A stretch of 64,000 nucleotides of DNA from Chalara sp. BL73. Lineage: Eukaryota; Ascomycota; Leotiomycetes; Helotiales. The stretch spans positions 496,001 to 560,000 of the forward strand of contig CAKJVC010000143.1 of assembly GCA_918026815.1 (NCBI GenBank), in the 5' to 3' direction. The notes beneath the pieces are model-generated. The model was not told where the DNA came from and ran no database searches. It saw nothing but the letters and a program-made list of their open reading frames with translations. Shown in pieces: positions 35,467-47,459 of the stretch (position 1 is the stretch's first letter; every line of letters starts with the position of its first letter). The translations under genes were made by a program, and so were the position numbers.

Positions 35467-36006
35467 ATGTCACTCCCAATACTCAGCGAAGAACCTGAAT
35501 ACTATCCGGACTGCTGCGCAAGCATCTCACACAAGCTGCTTGAGATCCTGACGGAGAACTTCCAGAACATAGAAGGCGAACGTCTCATCCTCTCAATCGG
35601 AAGCGGCACTGGTCTTCTCGAAGCGCTTCTCCTTTCCCATTTCCCCTCATCCTCCAATCTCACTATTGAAGGCGTCGAGGTCGACTCATCGATAAACAAA
35701 TATCTTCCCGAACAAAATTCTAGCATCGTCAGGGGAACATGGGAACTCTCACCCCACCTAAACTACGTAAGCGGCTTGATGTTCGTGTACCCGCGTAGCC
35801 CGGATTTGGTCAGGAGGTATTTTGAGAATGGGATGAGGGTGGAAGTCGTGGTTGGTGTGTTGCATAGGAGTGATTGGGCGGATTTCCAGGAGAGCTTTGG
35901 GAGAGAGGGATGGGAGGTTGAGGTTCTGGAGGGGGGAGAGGGGGGAGTGGTGGGGAATGAGATGGTAGTTGTTTTCAGGAAAGGGAAGGGAAAGGTGGGT
36001 GGTTGA
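35467..36006 (+). CDS. Small SAM-dependent methyltransferase-like protein
   Basis: Single exon, 179 residues. Motif I of Rossmann methyltransferases is visible as RLILSIGSGTGLLEALLLSH at about residues 39-58, followed by an acidic strand end (IEGVEVDSSINKYLPE) in the place of motif II. The region after it (LNYVSGLMFVYPRSPDLVRR) fits a later strand. The C-terminus is Gly/Glu-rich and low-complexity. At under 180 residues it is a minimal version of the fold, so it may be non-catalytic. Substrate unknown. Codon use is GC-rich compared with the surrounding AT-rich DNA, which supports it being a live gene beside the degraded block. Confidence 0.7.
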   Translation: MSLPILSEEPEYYPDCCASISHKLLEILTENFQNIEGERLILSIGSGTGLLEALLLSHFPSSSNLTIEGVEVDSSINKYLPEQNSSIVRGTWELSPHLNYVSGLMFVYPRSPDLVRRYFENGMRVEVVVGVLHRSDWADFQESFGREGWEVEVLEGGEGGVVGNEMVVVFRKGKGKVGG

Positions 36007-36442
36007 GGATGAGGGGGGATTGGAGGGGATATTTTATATAGGGTCTACATGAGAACAAGATGTACCAGAACTTTTGGGAGCCGGCTGAGCATACGCCGCA
36101 TTTGGATGCCCGGGTGCCTTGAAGAGGGACGCTGGGTAGCGCTAGGCGGTACTGTTCCTACGAAAATAAGAAGCATAAGGAATAGTCTACCTGATCTGTA
36201 TGCTTACTCACTCACATGCATTGGAAGAGACGGGGTTATACATCTCAGCACTTGAATCATGCGGAAACATGTTTGATGGAAAAAATTTATGTACGTTTGA
36301 ATGCGAATTACAGGTCTGACAACGCCGTAATATCCTGGGCTGCTCGAGAAGAGGAGATCTTGATCTTTAATTATGGCCAAACGCGCAAACCCATGCAGTC
36401 TAACCTAAAATACAGTCTAATCTATCGTACAATCCGTCTAAT
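36007..36442. other. Tail-to-tail intergenic
   Basis: 436 bases between the methyltransferase-like stop and the cytochrome c stop. No gene seen. Confidence 0.45.
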
Positions 36443-37309
<867 letters not shown>

Positions 37310-37708
37310 GTTGACTAATTAAAGTGTATTGAGGGAAGAATATAGATGCGAGTAGTATTATATGAGTGAATGAAGATTTGGTGTTGAGAGATGGGTGTGA
37401 GAGATTGAGGAAAAAGTTTTGAAGGATGACTTTATTTCCAGAGCCGACCAGGGACGGAGGTCAATCCAGCTTTTTGATTACCGCACTATGCAGCTAGCGT
37501 GCATGGCCACTGTGGCTGGATCCGCTGCTCCTCAACCAATTGCACAACAACAAAAGTCAGCTGTTGCTGACTACGCTGAGTGAAACGGAGAAACTCGGGA
37601 TCTCACACGTGACGCTAATGAGGAAATTTTGAAGGTGGGTCCGATTGGTAGAGCCTCAGTTCGAGCTCAATCTCCTCCCAAGCTTGAGGACTCTCTATAT
37701 AGCTCATA
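37310..37708. promoter_or_regulatory. Divergent promoter with CCAAT box upstream of cytochrome c
   Basis: 399 bases between two divergent starts. CCAAT occurs at 37536-37540 on the plus strand (ATTGG when read toward cytochrome c), about 230 bases from its start, and a second ATTGG lies near 37640. The HAP/CBF complex controls cytochrome c genes through CCAAT boxes in fungi, so a role is plausible; it is inference from the motif only. A CACACGTGACG element lies near 37602-37612. Confidence 0.4.
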
Positions 37709-38524
37709 ATGTCCCTCACAACTTCAATCCCCCGGTTTTTACTACCGCAGAGGAGCGCGATATGGCGGACACGTCTGCCAATTCCTACGACATCAACCAT
37801 AGTCGTCCGACATGCCTCGAACAAGAAAAAGGGCAATGATGGCTCAAAACCATTGGTTCTAGAAAAGCCTACAAAATTCAATCCTCCTTCCCATGGATCT
37901 AGAATAAAAAAAGCGCCTCGGAATTACCCAGGGCCAAACTTAACTGCTGAAGAAGCACAAATACGCGAGACGAAAAGATACCCAAATATGATGCCTGCGG
38001 AAGGGACGTTCATGCACTGGTTCATACATAATAGGAGCATTCATTTGTATATATGTCTTGTATGTCCACTCCCTCGAGCTTCCTAGAAGTAAAAGCTAAT
38101 TATAAGAAAGGGCACGCTCTTCTCCCTCGCCCTCACGGTTTTTATAACAGACTTCAAGAACTCGTCCCCGTTCGCAGATATGCTGCCGAACTGGTACGAT
38201 CTCTTTTTCCACCCTATTGCCTTCACGCAGACTTGGGTTGAGGTCATCCGCCTCAATACCGCGCATACGACGGCGGAAACGCAGGAAAGGCGCAGGCAGA
38301 AGGTTGAGGATGTTGCGAAGAGGAGTGCGTACCGCAAGGCGCATGGCCTCGATAAGGATGAAGGCTTCGGAGGCTGGATGGCAAAGAGTGATGCAGAGAG
38401 CTTAGGACCTGCGATCCCGGTGGGCGATGTGGAGGGGAAAATCGTGGCGGAAGGAGAGGTGCGAGAAGGAGAAGTCGTGAGACAGAAGCGGCCGCCAGTG
38501 AAGAAGTGGTTAGGCATTTGGTAA
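37709..38524 (+). CDS. Predicted mitochondrial single-pass membrane protein, unknown function
   Basis: Exons 37709-38059 and 38111-38524 (51-nt intron) give 254 residues. The N-terminus (MSLTTSIPRFLLPQRSAIWR then STIVVRHASNKKK) has the Arg/Ser/hydroxylated make-up of a mitochondrial presequence with a likely cleavage near RHAS. After KKAPRNYPGPNLTAEEAQIR there is one membrane helix across the intron (SIHLYICLGTLFSLALTVFI), then FADMLPNWYDLFFHPIAFTQ and a charged tail. No enzyme motif. Divergent from cytochrome c, which fits, but does not prove, a respiratory link. I do not recognise the family name. Confidence 0.75.
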
Positions 38525-38656
38525 ATGTATGATATGGTGAAACATGGTGTGAGGTTGCATGATGTCTTGATCCACGAACTGGGTATCCTTATGTAATATT
38601 GTACAATACACTCCCATAACCAAATTCCTCTTTTGGTGCGCCGGGACATATGACGT

Positions 38657-39798
38657 CTAACCGAGTTCTACACCATCTAATCCATCCATTACTTCTTCTG
38701 CAACGCCTCCTTGCTCTAGAACCTTTGATATCATGGCTGCAATCAGCTTTCGTTTCGCTCCACCCCGAGGTGGCTGCCACACCCCCTCTTCTACCATTGC
38801 CTCCCGTTGACTTGATGCTTTCTCAGTGGTAGCGGCAGCCGTTCCTCCTGTTGCCGTATTGAGCACATTTGGCACTCCGGAGGATGTTAATCTCGAGGGA
38901 GGATCTATTGTCCTTACAGTGAGGAGCCTTAGGTCTCGAACTTTCTCAGAATCGACTTCCATATCTCCTTCGTCAGGCCCTGGTCTTTCTCCCACTGATA
39001 CTGCTAATACAACATCTGCGACTGCAAGCTCTTCCTTGCTCGCATCAAATATAATGTTGTCACTAACGGCCATGACAAGGAGAGTCACTGGTGGTCGGTG
39101 GAGCAAGCTCTGCTTGTTTCTAGGATAGAGATACACTGATGCATCCCAGTCATCATCAAATAATGGGTCCTCGTCCAATTCCGACTTTAGTCTAGGTAAC
39201 CTCGTTGACAGAAGCGCTAGGTGGGCCGTCAAGGACAATAGTGGTAATGGATAGGATAACGGAGGCGAAAGTAGTAAAATCTACACTAGCATTAGCCATC
39301 GCACAAAACCAAAAGAAAAGGAGCAGAGGGATGTACGTCAAGATATAGCTTCCAGTGAAACCTTCTATTAATCCACAGCCTCTTTGTAAACTCTCCATCC
39401 GCCAACAATGCCTCGCTCATCATCGCCGCCAGAAATACAGGCATTGAGTCGTCATCCCTAAATCCTGGTATCTCAACACTTAATTCCACCCATTCATTCA
39501 ATCCCGCCCTCTGTGCCCCTCCATCTCCCCCGATCAACTCATCCTGTGTCACTTGGTATGGAGCTCGTGATTTTTCTACCTCGGCCTTCACCCCCACGAC
39601 CGCCTCCGTACCATCTGCGAAGGTAATCCTAGCTGAGCCATTCGTACCGGGTAGAATGTCGCATTCTGCGGTCAATGGCCGGAATTGTGTTGCTGAGCGG
39701 CCATCCGGGCGGATTGGAGGGTTGTGCGAAAGGGACGTGTGGATGTAGGAGAGTTCTGCAGGACTTAGCAGGACATGTTGTGTAGATGAGGGTGCCAT
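38657..39798 (-). CDS. RRP42: RNA exosome ring subunit Rrp42
   Basis: RNase PH-fold subunit of the exosome core ring, which processes and degrades RNA from the 3' end in nucleus and cytoplasm. Exons 39798-39337 and 39280-38657 (56-nt intron) give 361 residues. Seen: LLSPAELSYIHTSLSHNPPI, RPDGRSATQFRPL, NGSARITFADGTEAVVGVKA, RLWINRRFHWKLYLD|ILLLSP across the intron, and DASVYLYPRNKQ. The second RNase PH-like part continues with LLVMAVSDNIIFDASKEELA. The C-terminal extension of about 60 residues is low in conservation. As in other eukaryotic ring subunits the phosphorolytic site is not expected to be active. Confidence 0.9.
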
Positions 39799-41219
39799 TC
39801 TGAGCGCCCCTCACAGATATTGGTAACAAGAAGGGAAGGTTGATGTTAGGAAGTCAGAAATGGTAAATATCAAACATTTCTTGCAGATGAGCGGGGCAGG
39901 GCCGCAGGAGCTATTAGTGTAGCTGTATGTGCTTCGGATACTCATTGGTGGGGTGTTTATATGGCAAGATAACCCCTGCATTATTTTCAAGGCTTGATAT
40001 AGTCCGACCATAAGACCCTTCCTCGTTGTTGTCTTTTTCAGTATGCATAGACGACGATGCCTCCTTTTCTAGCATGTACGACCTGCAGGTTAAATAAGAC
40101 CACACGAAACCGTAATACGTTGGGTCTTTGACCGAGGATTGGTGGGCTGTGATACTTTACGGGCTTTGGAGGAGCATGAATTCTACTTTCTGTGCTCTGG
40201 TGGGTATTGACGAACTGATTGATTGTTTGCATATGCAAGGCGTTTGGGCGGATTGTTTTTCATGAGCACTTTATATTTGTATACATTGTGTACAAATCCA
40301 TTTCTCGACACACAGAAAGAGTTTAGGAAGCGGTTTCCTTACATAGAATATAACCCAATAATGTTAGAATTTCCCATGCCACGGTACATACCGCACCACA
40401 AATCGCACTATTAGTCGTCCAAGTGTGAACAATGGCAACCCTCATCCGCAAACCGGAAAGCTTCGGTTTGTTCCGAAATGTAAAAAGAACTAGAGATGCT
40501 AGATGAGGAAGGGTAATTAGGATATTTGTGAAGGTCCGCGAGAACTACTTCAAGTATCTATACTGCGTGCGGAATCAACTTTTAGTGTCACAATGACACC
40601 CGCGAGTCACTCATTTGTTGGCAAATCCATCAGCAGTGACCTTACGTCTGAGATTCTCCGGAATGCCACAGACTACTTCGACATTTGCGGGCTCTTCTCT
40701 CAAGTGCCGTTCATCAATCCCGTCCCAGTGGCTTCAGTAAACCCCTTCAATAGCAAGAAGCCTCCCCCTAATGCTGCTTTGTATGATTTTGCGCTGCCAA
40801 TCACCCTAAATGCGGAGCTTTACTTGCCCAGGCTGGGGTGAAGCAGCTTAAGAAAAATGACCTGACTTGTGGTGGACATAGTTGGTGTGTCTCGAGGAGC
40901 CTTCCTATGTTTCTTTCATAGATGTATATACAAAGTAGGCTACTTCTCAAGAATCAAAATTAGAATTAGGTGGCGGTGTGGCAACAAGCTGAACAAGACG
41001 GCTTTATAGTAAGTACTTTAGTTGATAATACCCGCCTCATATTTTATGTAATTTAGCGCATTATACTACAAATAAAAAATGTCCTTTGTTTATGGCCACC
41101 AATTCTCAACTCGCAATGTCACATGAGTGATTGCAACAAGTGACTTTCATTATTTTAGGCAGCCATTGCCTCAGTCAGACTATCTAATGGATCACACGGT
41201 GTCCTGAATCAAACGGCTC
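39799..41219. other. Gene-poor stretch
   Basis: 1.4 kb with an 82-codon open frame at 40593-40841 (VGKSISSDLTSEILRNATDY) that has no domain I recognise; it may be a fragment. The RRP42 promoter lies at the left end. Otherwise AT-rich and without features. Confidence 0.4.
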
Positions 41220-42262
41220 GTGGCTGCTTAAAGATGAGCCTGATAACGCTACTGGTGCATGGAACGCGGTCTATGCAGCTCAGGAGTTTCTTCGAGAAAA
41301 AAACCTGGTTTGCCTCTTATGGAAATGCATAAATTTGGTGGCGCAAGTGATAAATTCCACTTTACAATTATGGCTCGTGCAAAAGGAAGCCCTATTAGTC
41401 AGATTTGGAATATTCTTACACAAGACCAAAAGCACGATGTATTACAAGACTTACGGAATTGCATTAAAGAATAGCGCCAAGTAACAAGACCGTACATGCA
41501 AAGAGCAGACGGCTCAGAGCTTCTTGATCCTTTTATTGGAACGTGTACAGGACGAGGATGTATTAAAACATGAAGAAACGAGGAAGGGTGGCTAGAAAAT
41601 TTAACTACAGCGATCCGTAAAGGAATTTTAGGAGATTTTTGGTTTAGGAAGGAAGGTTGGAGCGTTGACGAATCTATATTAGATTCGTAGGTTAAAGAAG
41701 CAGATAGGATGGTGGCCGAGCTTAAAAGGGTTTTCCAAAAGGAGGACCTTACGTTTTCACTCATGGAGATTTACATGATGATAATATTTTTATCTCAAAC
41801 GAAAACGAAGAAAAGAAGTTTAAGGTTTCAGCAATTATTGATTGGGAATTATCTAGATTTTTTCCATGGTGGGCCGAAAACTATCGTCTTGGTTTGCCCG
41901 AGGTTATCGACACAGTAGGCAGTGACACAGACTTTTTCCATCTTGGATATAGTAACAAGGAATGAACCAAACGATGGTGGTCTCGCGGCGCAGATCATAC
42001 CCACAGTGTTCATAAGCCAGACCAATCGAATCGTTGGTATCGACAACCATTTTGTGCCTGCAAACCATACTGTCTATCATATAGAGACAATGTCTTAGGA
42101 TGGGAAGAGATGTATTTTGATTTAATTGATATTGATTCTACAGATTCTGAAGATGAAGGAGAAGACGACTGGAAGAAATTTCGAAAAGTCGACAGAGGCT
42201 GTATACGGTGGTTCAACAAAATCAGTAGCTGCAAGTCGAAGCGTGAGCGCGTCACTATATAG
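41220..42262 (+). pseudogene. Aminoglycoside-phosphotransferase-fold (APH) kinase pseudogene
   Basis: Relic of a fungal APH-family phosphotransferase. In one frame: NATGAWNAVYAAQEFLREKN, then (after a frame change near 41305) GLPLMEMHKFGGASDKFHFT and ARAKGSPISQIWNILTQDQK. In-frame stops follow at 41472 (TAG), 41571 (TGA) and 41688 (TAG). After a second frame change near 41740 the catalytic core is intact: VFTHGDLHDDNIFI and SAIIDWELSRFFPWWAENYR, holding the Brenner-type HGDLHxxN and the metal-binding Asp of IIDWE. A further TGA lies at 41963, and the frame then runs to TAG at 42260-42262 through an acidic tail. At least two of the stops sit where the family has Trp, so they are TGG to TAG/TGA changes, a RIP-like pattern. 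Confidence 0.75.
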
Positions 42263-45200
42263 TGACGTTTTTTTTATGCGCAATTGCTAGCTACAGTTAC
42301 TTTAAAATCAAATTAAGCGGCCTTCGTCCAACCACTAGTGGCACAAAATATCATATCAGATGGCGTTGATTTTGCAGGTATTTGAGAAGGATGTATTCAC
42401 TGAAGGCTGTTTAAAGGAAAAATAATAGAAACTCAGAAGCTCTGTTATTTAGACTACAAAAATAAAGGGAAATTTCATTCACTCCGATATTGAATGCGAT
42501 TTTGCAAAGATATAGTCTTTATTTTAAGTGCTGGCGGCCAAAATGATTGCCCATTCTCTATATTCCTAATAACTGACCATATCAACAAGGAGATATTGCC
42601 TCGTTCTTCTTGGCACTGGAAAGACGGTTACCGCTACAATTGAGAGGATTTTCCACTGTCGTTTGGGTTAGTATCTGAGGCGGGAGAAACGATGCTTTGA
42701 ATTCTTACATAGAAATGTAGGGATAGTGTTTCCTACAATCTAGTTGAAAGCCATTAGAACAGGATTGGCAGGCGCTATTTCAGACCACGTCCTTGAGCTA
42801 GAGCGGAATTTTTCCCCATTATGTTTCCTCCAGCCCAATGTCCCAAGACCACTATTTCGCTCCTCTTTTGCCTGAAGCAAAGTTTCATAATTCGGGCATC
42901 AAGAACGGCTACATTCTTACCATTCTTAATAGTTTTCTTTTATAGCATCTTCTGTTGACTTTTTTTTCGCTCGTTCGAGGTAGCTTCCAGTAACGACAAA
43001 TGTTTCCCATATGGTGTGTCCTTCTGTTTTTGTATGTATTGGCATGGTTAGTCCGCTGCAAAACGTGCAAAATTTGGCCGACTTCCAATGGCGCTCATCG
43101 TAATGCCAGCATTTAAGTGGCTCCATAATAATGTACGATTGTGATGCCATAGAAGCTTGTAAGGCGAGGTAACTAGGCTCTGGAGATGTAAAGAGTTGAA
43201 TGAATGAGGAAGCAACTTGGGGAACATTAATAGCTCGATGAATAAAGAAAAGGTTTTGTTATCGTATTGCAAAACTCGACAGTTTCGAATGATTCAAAAT
43301 GAAAACTAGAAAAAGGCATAGAGTTGTGAAAGAAAGGTGGAACTGTGTGTTCAAGGATTTGATACAATTTGGCGCTCCCTGCACAATTTACTTATAGAGT
43401 ATGCAAGAACTTTCTTTGCTACCTCGATAGAGCAAGGAATGACTCGTGGGTTTGGTTTTGTGATGAACAAAGAAAAGTCATTCAAGTTTAACCATATGGC
43501 CGTGCCAAGACAAAATATCATTCCTCAAAGCTATCTACCTTTCGATTCTAGTACTAGAATATCGGCAAAAGGACTTTAGCAAAGTATCTTTCTTTGTATA
43601 ATATCTCCGGGATTTGCAGGCATCATTCAGAAAAGATGTTGGCCACAACCCGGCTATTCTAGGCAATAGAAACCACAAACCTACTATGGTAGCAAAGCCA
43701 GTTTGGGTCTTTTATACCTGGATGAGGTTGTGTAAAAGGTGCCAGGATGTGGTGATGGCCGACAGCCGAAATATAATCACGAGAGGCAGGTAATTCTGAT
43801 GTTATAAGGCCCCAAGTGGAAAGTTTATCGGGCCTAGATTGGGGTTCTGGGAAGTTGTAATTTATTTAGATTATTATTTTATTAAGGCAACACAGCTGAC
43901 GTCACAATGAACATGGTTGAGGATTTGCAATACCGTTACTCCCACGCGGGTCTGGTTTTCGTAGCTCAGGAGAACAACAGACCATGTGAGAAAAGTTCGA
44001 ATGTGTAGGCAGATGTTTTCAAGAGATGAGCTGCCCTCAATTGCTAACGGGTATTTGACCCACCGGCAGAGTAACTTATTTGGGAACATAGCTCTAAGGC
44101 CTGAAACTTTCAGTTTGTTGTTCCGATGTCAAGTTTTTGCTAGAGTCCTTACAGTCACATCTAATTTCAAACTACAGGCCATCGCTAGAAGTGTAGCCAG
44201 ATAATACAAATGCTTTATTAGGGTCCTTCTATTGTGAACACATATCCGTACCACTATCCTCAAATTCTTCTGGCGCTTCAATTTCCCCTTGAATTGCAGA
44301 GCTAGACTAATTCGGCTGATTAGTTCCAACTTGATTAGGCCTATAGAATGAATGGGATAACTCACTATCGGATTTGGAGCAACCGCAGTTGTGTCGCTTC
44401 GAAATGAGTTGCCCCTGTCTAGATTTCTGCAATGTAATCGCCGTAGGAGAATGTAAATATTAGCTCTGTTCGGTGCAAGGTTTTTGAAAGTCATTAATTC
44501 GGCAAGTGCACCTTTCAAATCTTGCTATTGAAAGGGGACTCCTGCTTTCCTTTCGTCGGGCGAAGGTAGCGTTCGGTAATATTATGCAGGCTCTATTGCA
44601 GTATTGCATCGCGTTTTCTGACTGGCCTCTCCTTTCAAGAGTCTAAGGTAATCACAATTCAGAACAGGGTCTGGAGTAAAATTATGAGATTTTTCATTGG
44701 CATATAAGATGTACTATTCCAATAGACTCAAGCGGAATGGAAATTTCAGGGCTAATTTACAGTGCAATACGAGAATACCTTTCTGTTACATTGTATTTCT
44801 CAAGCTTTTGATAGTCACGCCGTAATCCATACTAAAAGTTGCAGTGTCTACAATGTGTGGCAATACCATGCTGATAGACGCGGGCAACACGATCGTGTTC
44901 TTCATTCATGGCGAGCCCACGGCCGTGCAGGGTGAAGGTATACGCGAACTTCAGGGGGGCAGCTGTGAAGCCCTTTTGAGAATTTAAGAGCGCTGTCATG
45001 ACCAAGTTGAAGCAAGAATAAACTAACAATAGCACACCACATCTACAGTGATAAGCGATCGAGATCCAAAGGTTTATGAGAGAGAAAATCAATGTCTACA
45101 TCCCTCCTCAAGTGCCATAAGATCGTTGAGAACATGTCCATATCTCCTAAACGGCTGGGAGCAATAGCTCGTACTTTTGAGAAGGTTTTTGGAGCCTCCG

Positions 45201-47459
45201 TATAGGGGTTTGCTCAAAGTGAGCAGGGTACTATCTTGGAGAGGACCCAGCCCGTATCTCTTTGAGCGCGCAGGATCGAATGGAACATCTGGATGGCCTT
45301 TTGGCACTGGTACTGTGTCAAGTAGAGATAACTTGAACCAGCGTTCTTTAAGAGACTCAAGAGCCAACAAAATCTCTTTTGACGTCCATGTCTCCCCGAG
45401 TGATCAGCCTTCGGCATCGGGTATGAATTTTCAGTTACAGTCAGTAGTCCTTCAGATATTCTTATTGGGCGGCTCGAATTTTGGCTTAGAGCCACTGATT
45501 TCAAGCCTCGCTTTGCTGCAGTTGCTCTCGGCTATCCGAGTTCACGGCTTTATTCATATCTACACCATTCGCAATATGACGTCTCGTTTGCTGTCCGAAT
45601 TTAGGGTATTAACTGCGTACTTCTCCTACTTATCTCTGTCTTATCATCAAATAATTGTAATTCCTAGCATCGGGTCTACAGTTCTCATCAGGAGGGCCAT
45701 TAATACACTTCATTCTTCCTGCTCCCCACTCAAAGCTTTTTTTGTGGAAGATAATTATATGCCGCCGTTATATAGGAACCTCAAAATTCCCACCCAGTCG
45801 ATTGGCTACGTGCTAGTGAGAGCATAATAAGATATGAGCTTGCAAATGCGCAGCTATAAGGTGACCAAACATTACCATGTTGTAGTCTGCACGAGAAGAT
45901 GGCGAATCCGTGGTCTGACTATATATGTATAACCCTAATTGCATTCTTTTTTGCTTGCTTGTGGAAAAACATAGGCTAAATATGTCGATTTTACATCTAC
46001 TTCTAAATTTCAACAAGAATTTCAATCTTAATTAATTCCGTTGGAAGTACTTACCATACCATATGCAAAAAGACGAGGAGGAGGGTGTGCAGAAGCGTAT
46101 GGAGTATGGTAACCATTGATCCTTGAAAAGCACAAAGCTAGCTAGGCATATTGGCCGTGTCCTGTTTAGTCATACTTACACGGTTAGTGCGGCATTGGAA
46201 AATATGACCAGGGAATTACATGCCTGCTAGAGCGTACAGTTTTGACGTCTACAGCTAATAAGACGACTCATCTCATAAACCCTGACTTCAGACGACAAAT
46301 TTTACTAATAAAAGAAAGGTAATGCCGGTATAGGCCTGACATATCTTCTACTTGGTTGCGAGCGCTGACAAAGCCTATTAATTAATATGACCACTGGTGC
46401 AGTATTTAAGTATGGACTAAACGTCGCCTCTCACACTCCTTATCGAGTGGAAGCAACTCAAAATCTCACTAGGGGTATCTAGTTGACCTTGTAGAAATAA
46501 TCTTCAAGGTAAAACACGCAAGCAGTTCGAGCTCATCTCATCGCATAAAGAACAGGGTGTGCTTCTCAGTGCGTGATGTTACGATTTTAGTAAATAGCAT
46601 TATGCTAGTGCTCAGAGTAAAGTATACAAAAAACTAGTAGAACATTCATCAATAGAATTGGTTTGATAAGAATCAAGTACGGTGCCACTTACGGTTTTAA
46701 TTTTCTTAATTATGATGAGGTCTTTAGTTAGAGGTCCGTCGCGTGACGTGATCAGCCCCAAAATGGCATTTCATGCACGAAAGTAATTTCCAACTGCACT
46801 ACGCAATTGCGTATGGCAGATCTTATCTCCATCAGGTCTTCCCCACGCAGTAAGGCAATATAATAAGCTTTGATCGTCTCTAGGTTCTATAGATGGTGGT
46901 GCCTCTAGATCTAAGCTTGCGGGCTATAAATCCGAGCTCAACCGTTTCCGTGCGCCTCAATACTTCTGTGTCGAATGGCCATCATGGTATTTCAAAGAAT
47001 GCGCATATACATAGCAAAGGATGACGATGGGGCAGTTTTAGTAGCGGTATTTGTTCTTTTGTGGATGAGGAGGAGATGCGAAGACATGACTGTGTGCTCG
47101 TTGAGCTAGCAGAGAGTATCCAATTATACGACGGTCATTGCTTTTCTGGTAGCTCTGGATGCATCACGAGAGCTTTAGAACAATGAGAAATATCTACAAA
47201 TGGCTATGATCAGCCATCCTACCTGTTCTCACACTTGAGCGAGCACTCTTCACCGCGAGAAGCAAAGCATTGCGTGCTTCAGCCAGCATATGAATCTACC
47301 CGGATACTCAGGTTATAGTCGGACTCATAGAAGATGGTGGAAATAGAACGTGTATATAGTTGAGAGGAGATTCTCGCAAAATAGTGGGTGTATATAGGGG
47401 CATCCTAGACCTATATTCTGCGTTTATTGTTACACTCAGCTTGAGCTTCAATATTCAAA
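42263..47459. other. 5.2 kb gene-poor AT-rich block
   Basis: No intact gene. Short open frames (43337-43579, 43986-44204, 44129-44518, 44832-45092) show no domain I can name. A P-loop-like LLGTGKTVTATIER is readable at about 42605-42650 on the plus strand, without supporting context. A coding-like minus-strand relic at 45089-45560 is listed separately. The last 100 bases carry the promoter of the peroxidase gene. Confidence 0.45.
45089..45560 (-). pseudogene. Unidentified coding-like relic
   Basis: The minus strand from about 45560 reads ARLEISGSKPKFEPPNKNI*, then two further stops, then SLGETWTSKEILLALESLKE, RWFKLSLLDTVPVPKGHPDV and PFDPARSKRYGLGPLQDSTL to a stop at 45089. Residue use is protein-like and the same frame runs across three stops in 60 codons, as in a decayed gene. 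The antisense open frame at 45177-45827 is longer but reads as poor protein. No family recognised. Confidence 0.25.

Noticed and set aside
40593..40841. 82-codon open frame as a gene
   Set aside because: No recognisable domain, no intron support and no neighbours of interest; could be chance or a fragment.
42605..42650. P-loop-like LLGTGKTVTATIER as an ATPase gene
   Set aside because: The surrounding frame has no Walker B, no strand pattern and many stops; left only as a hint of a relic.
45177..45827. 216-codon plus-strand open frame
   Set aside because: No domain and poor protein-like composition; the opposite strand reads more like decayed coding sequence.
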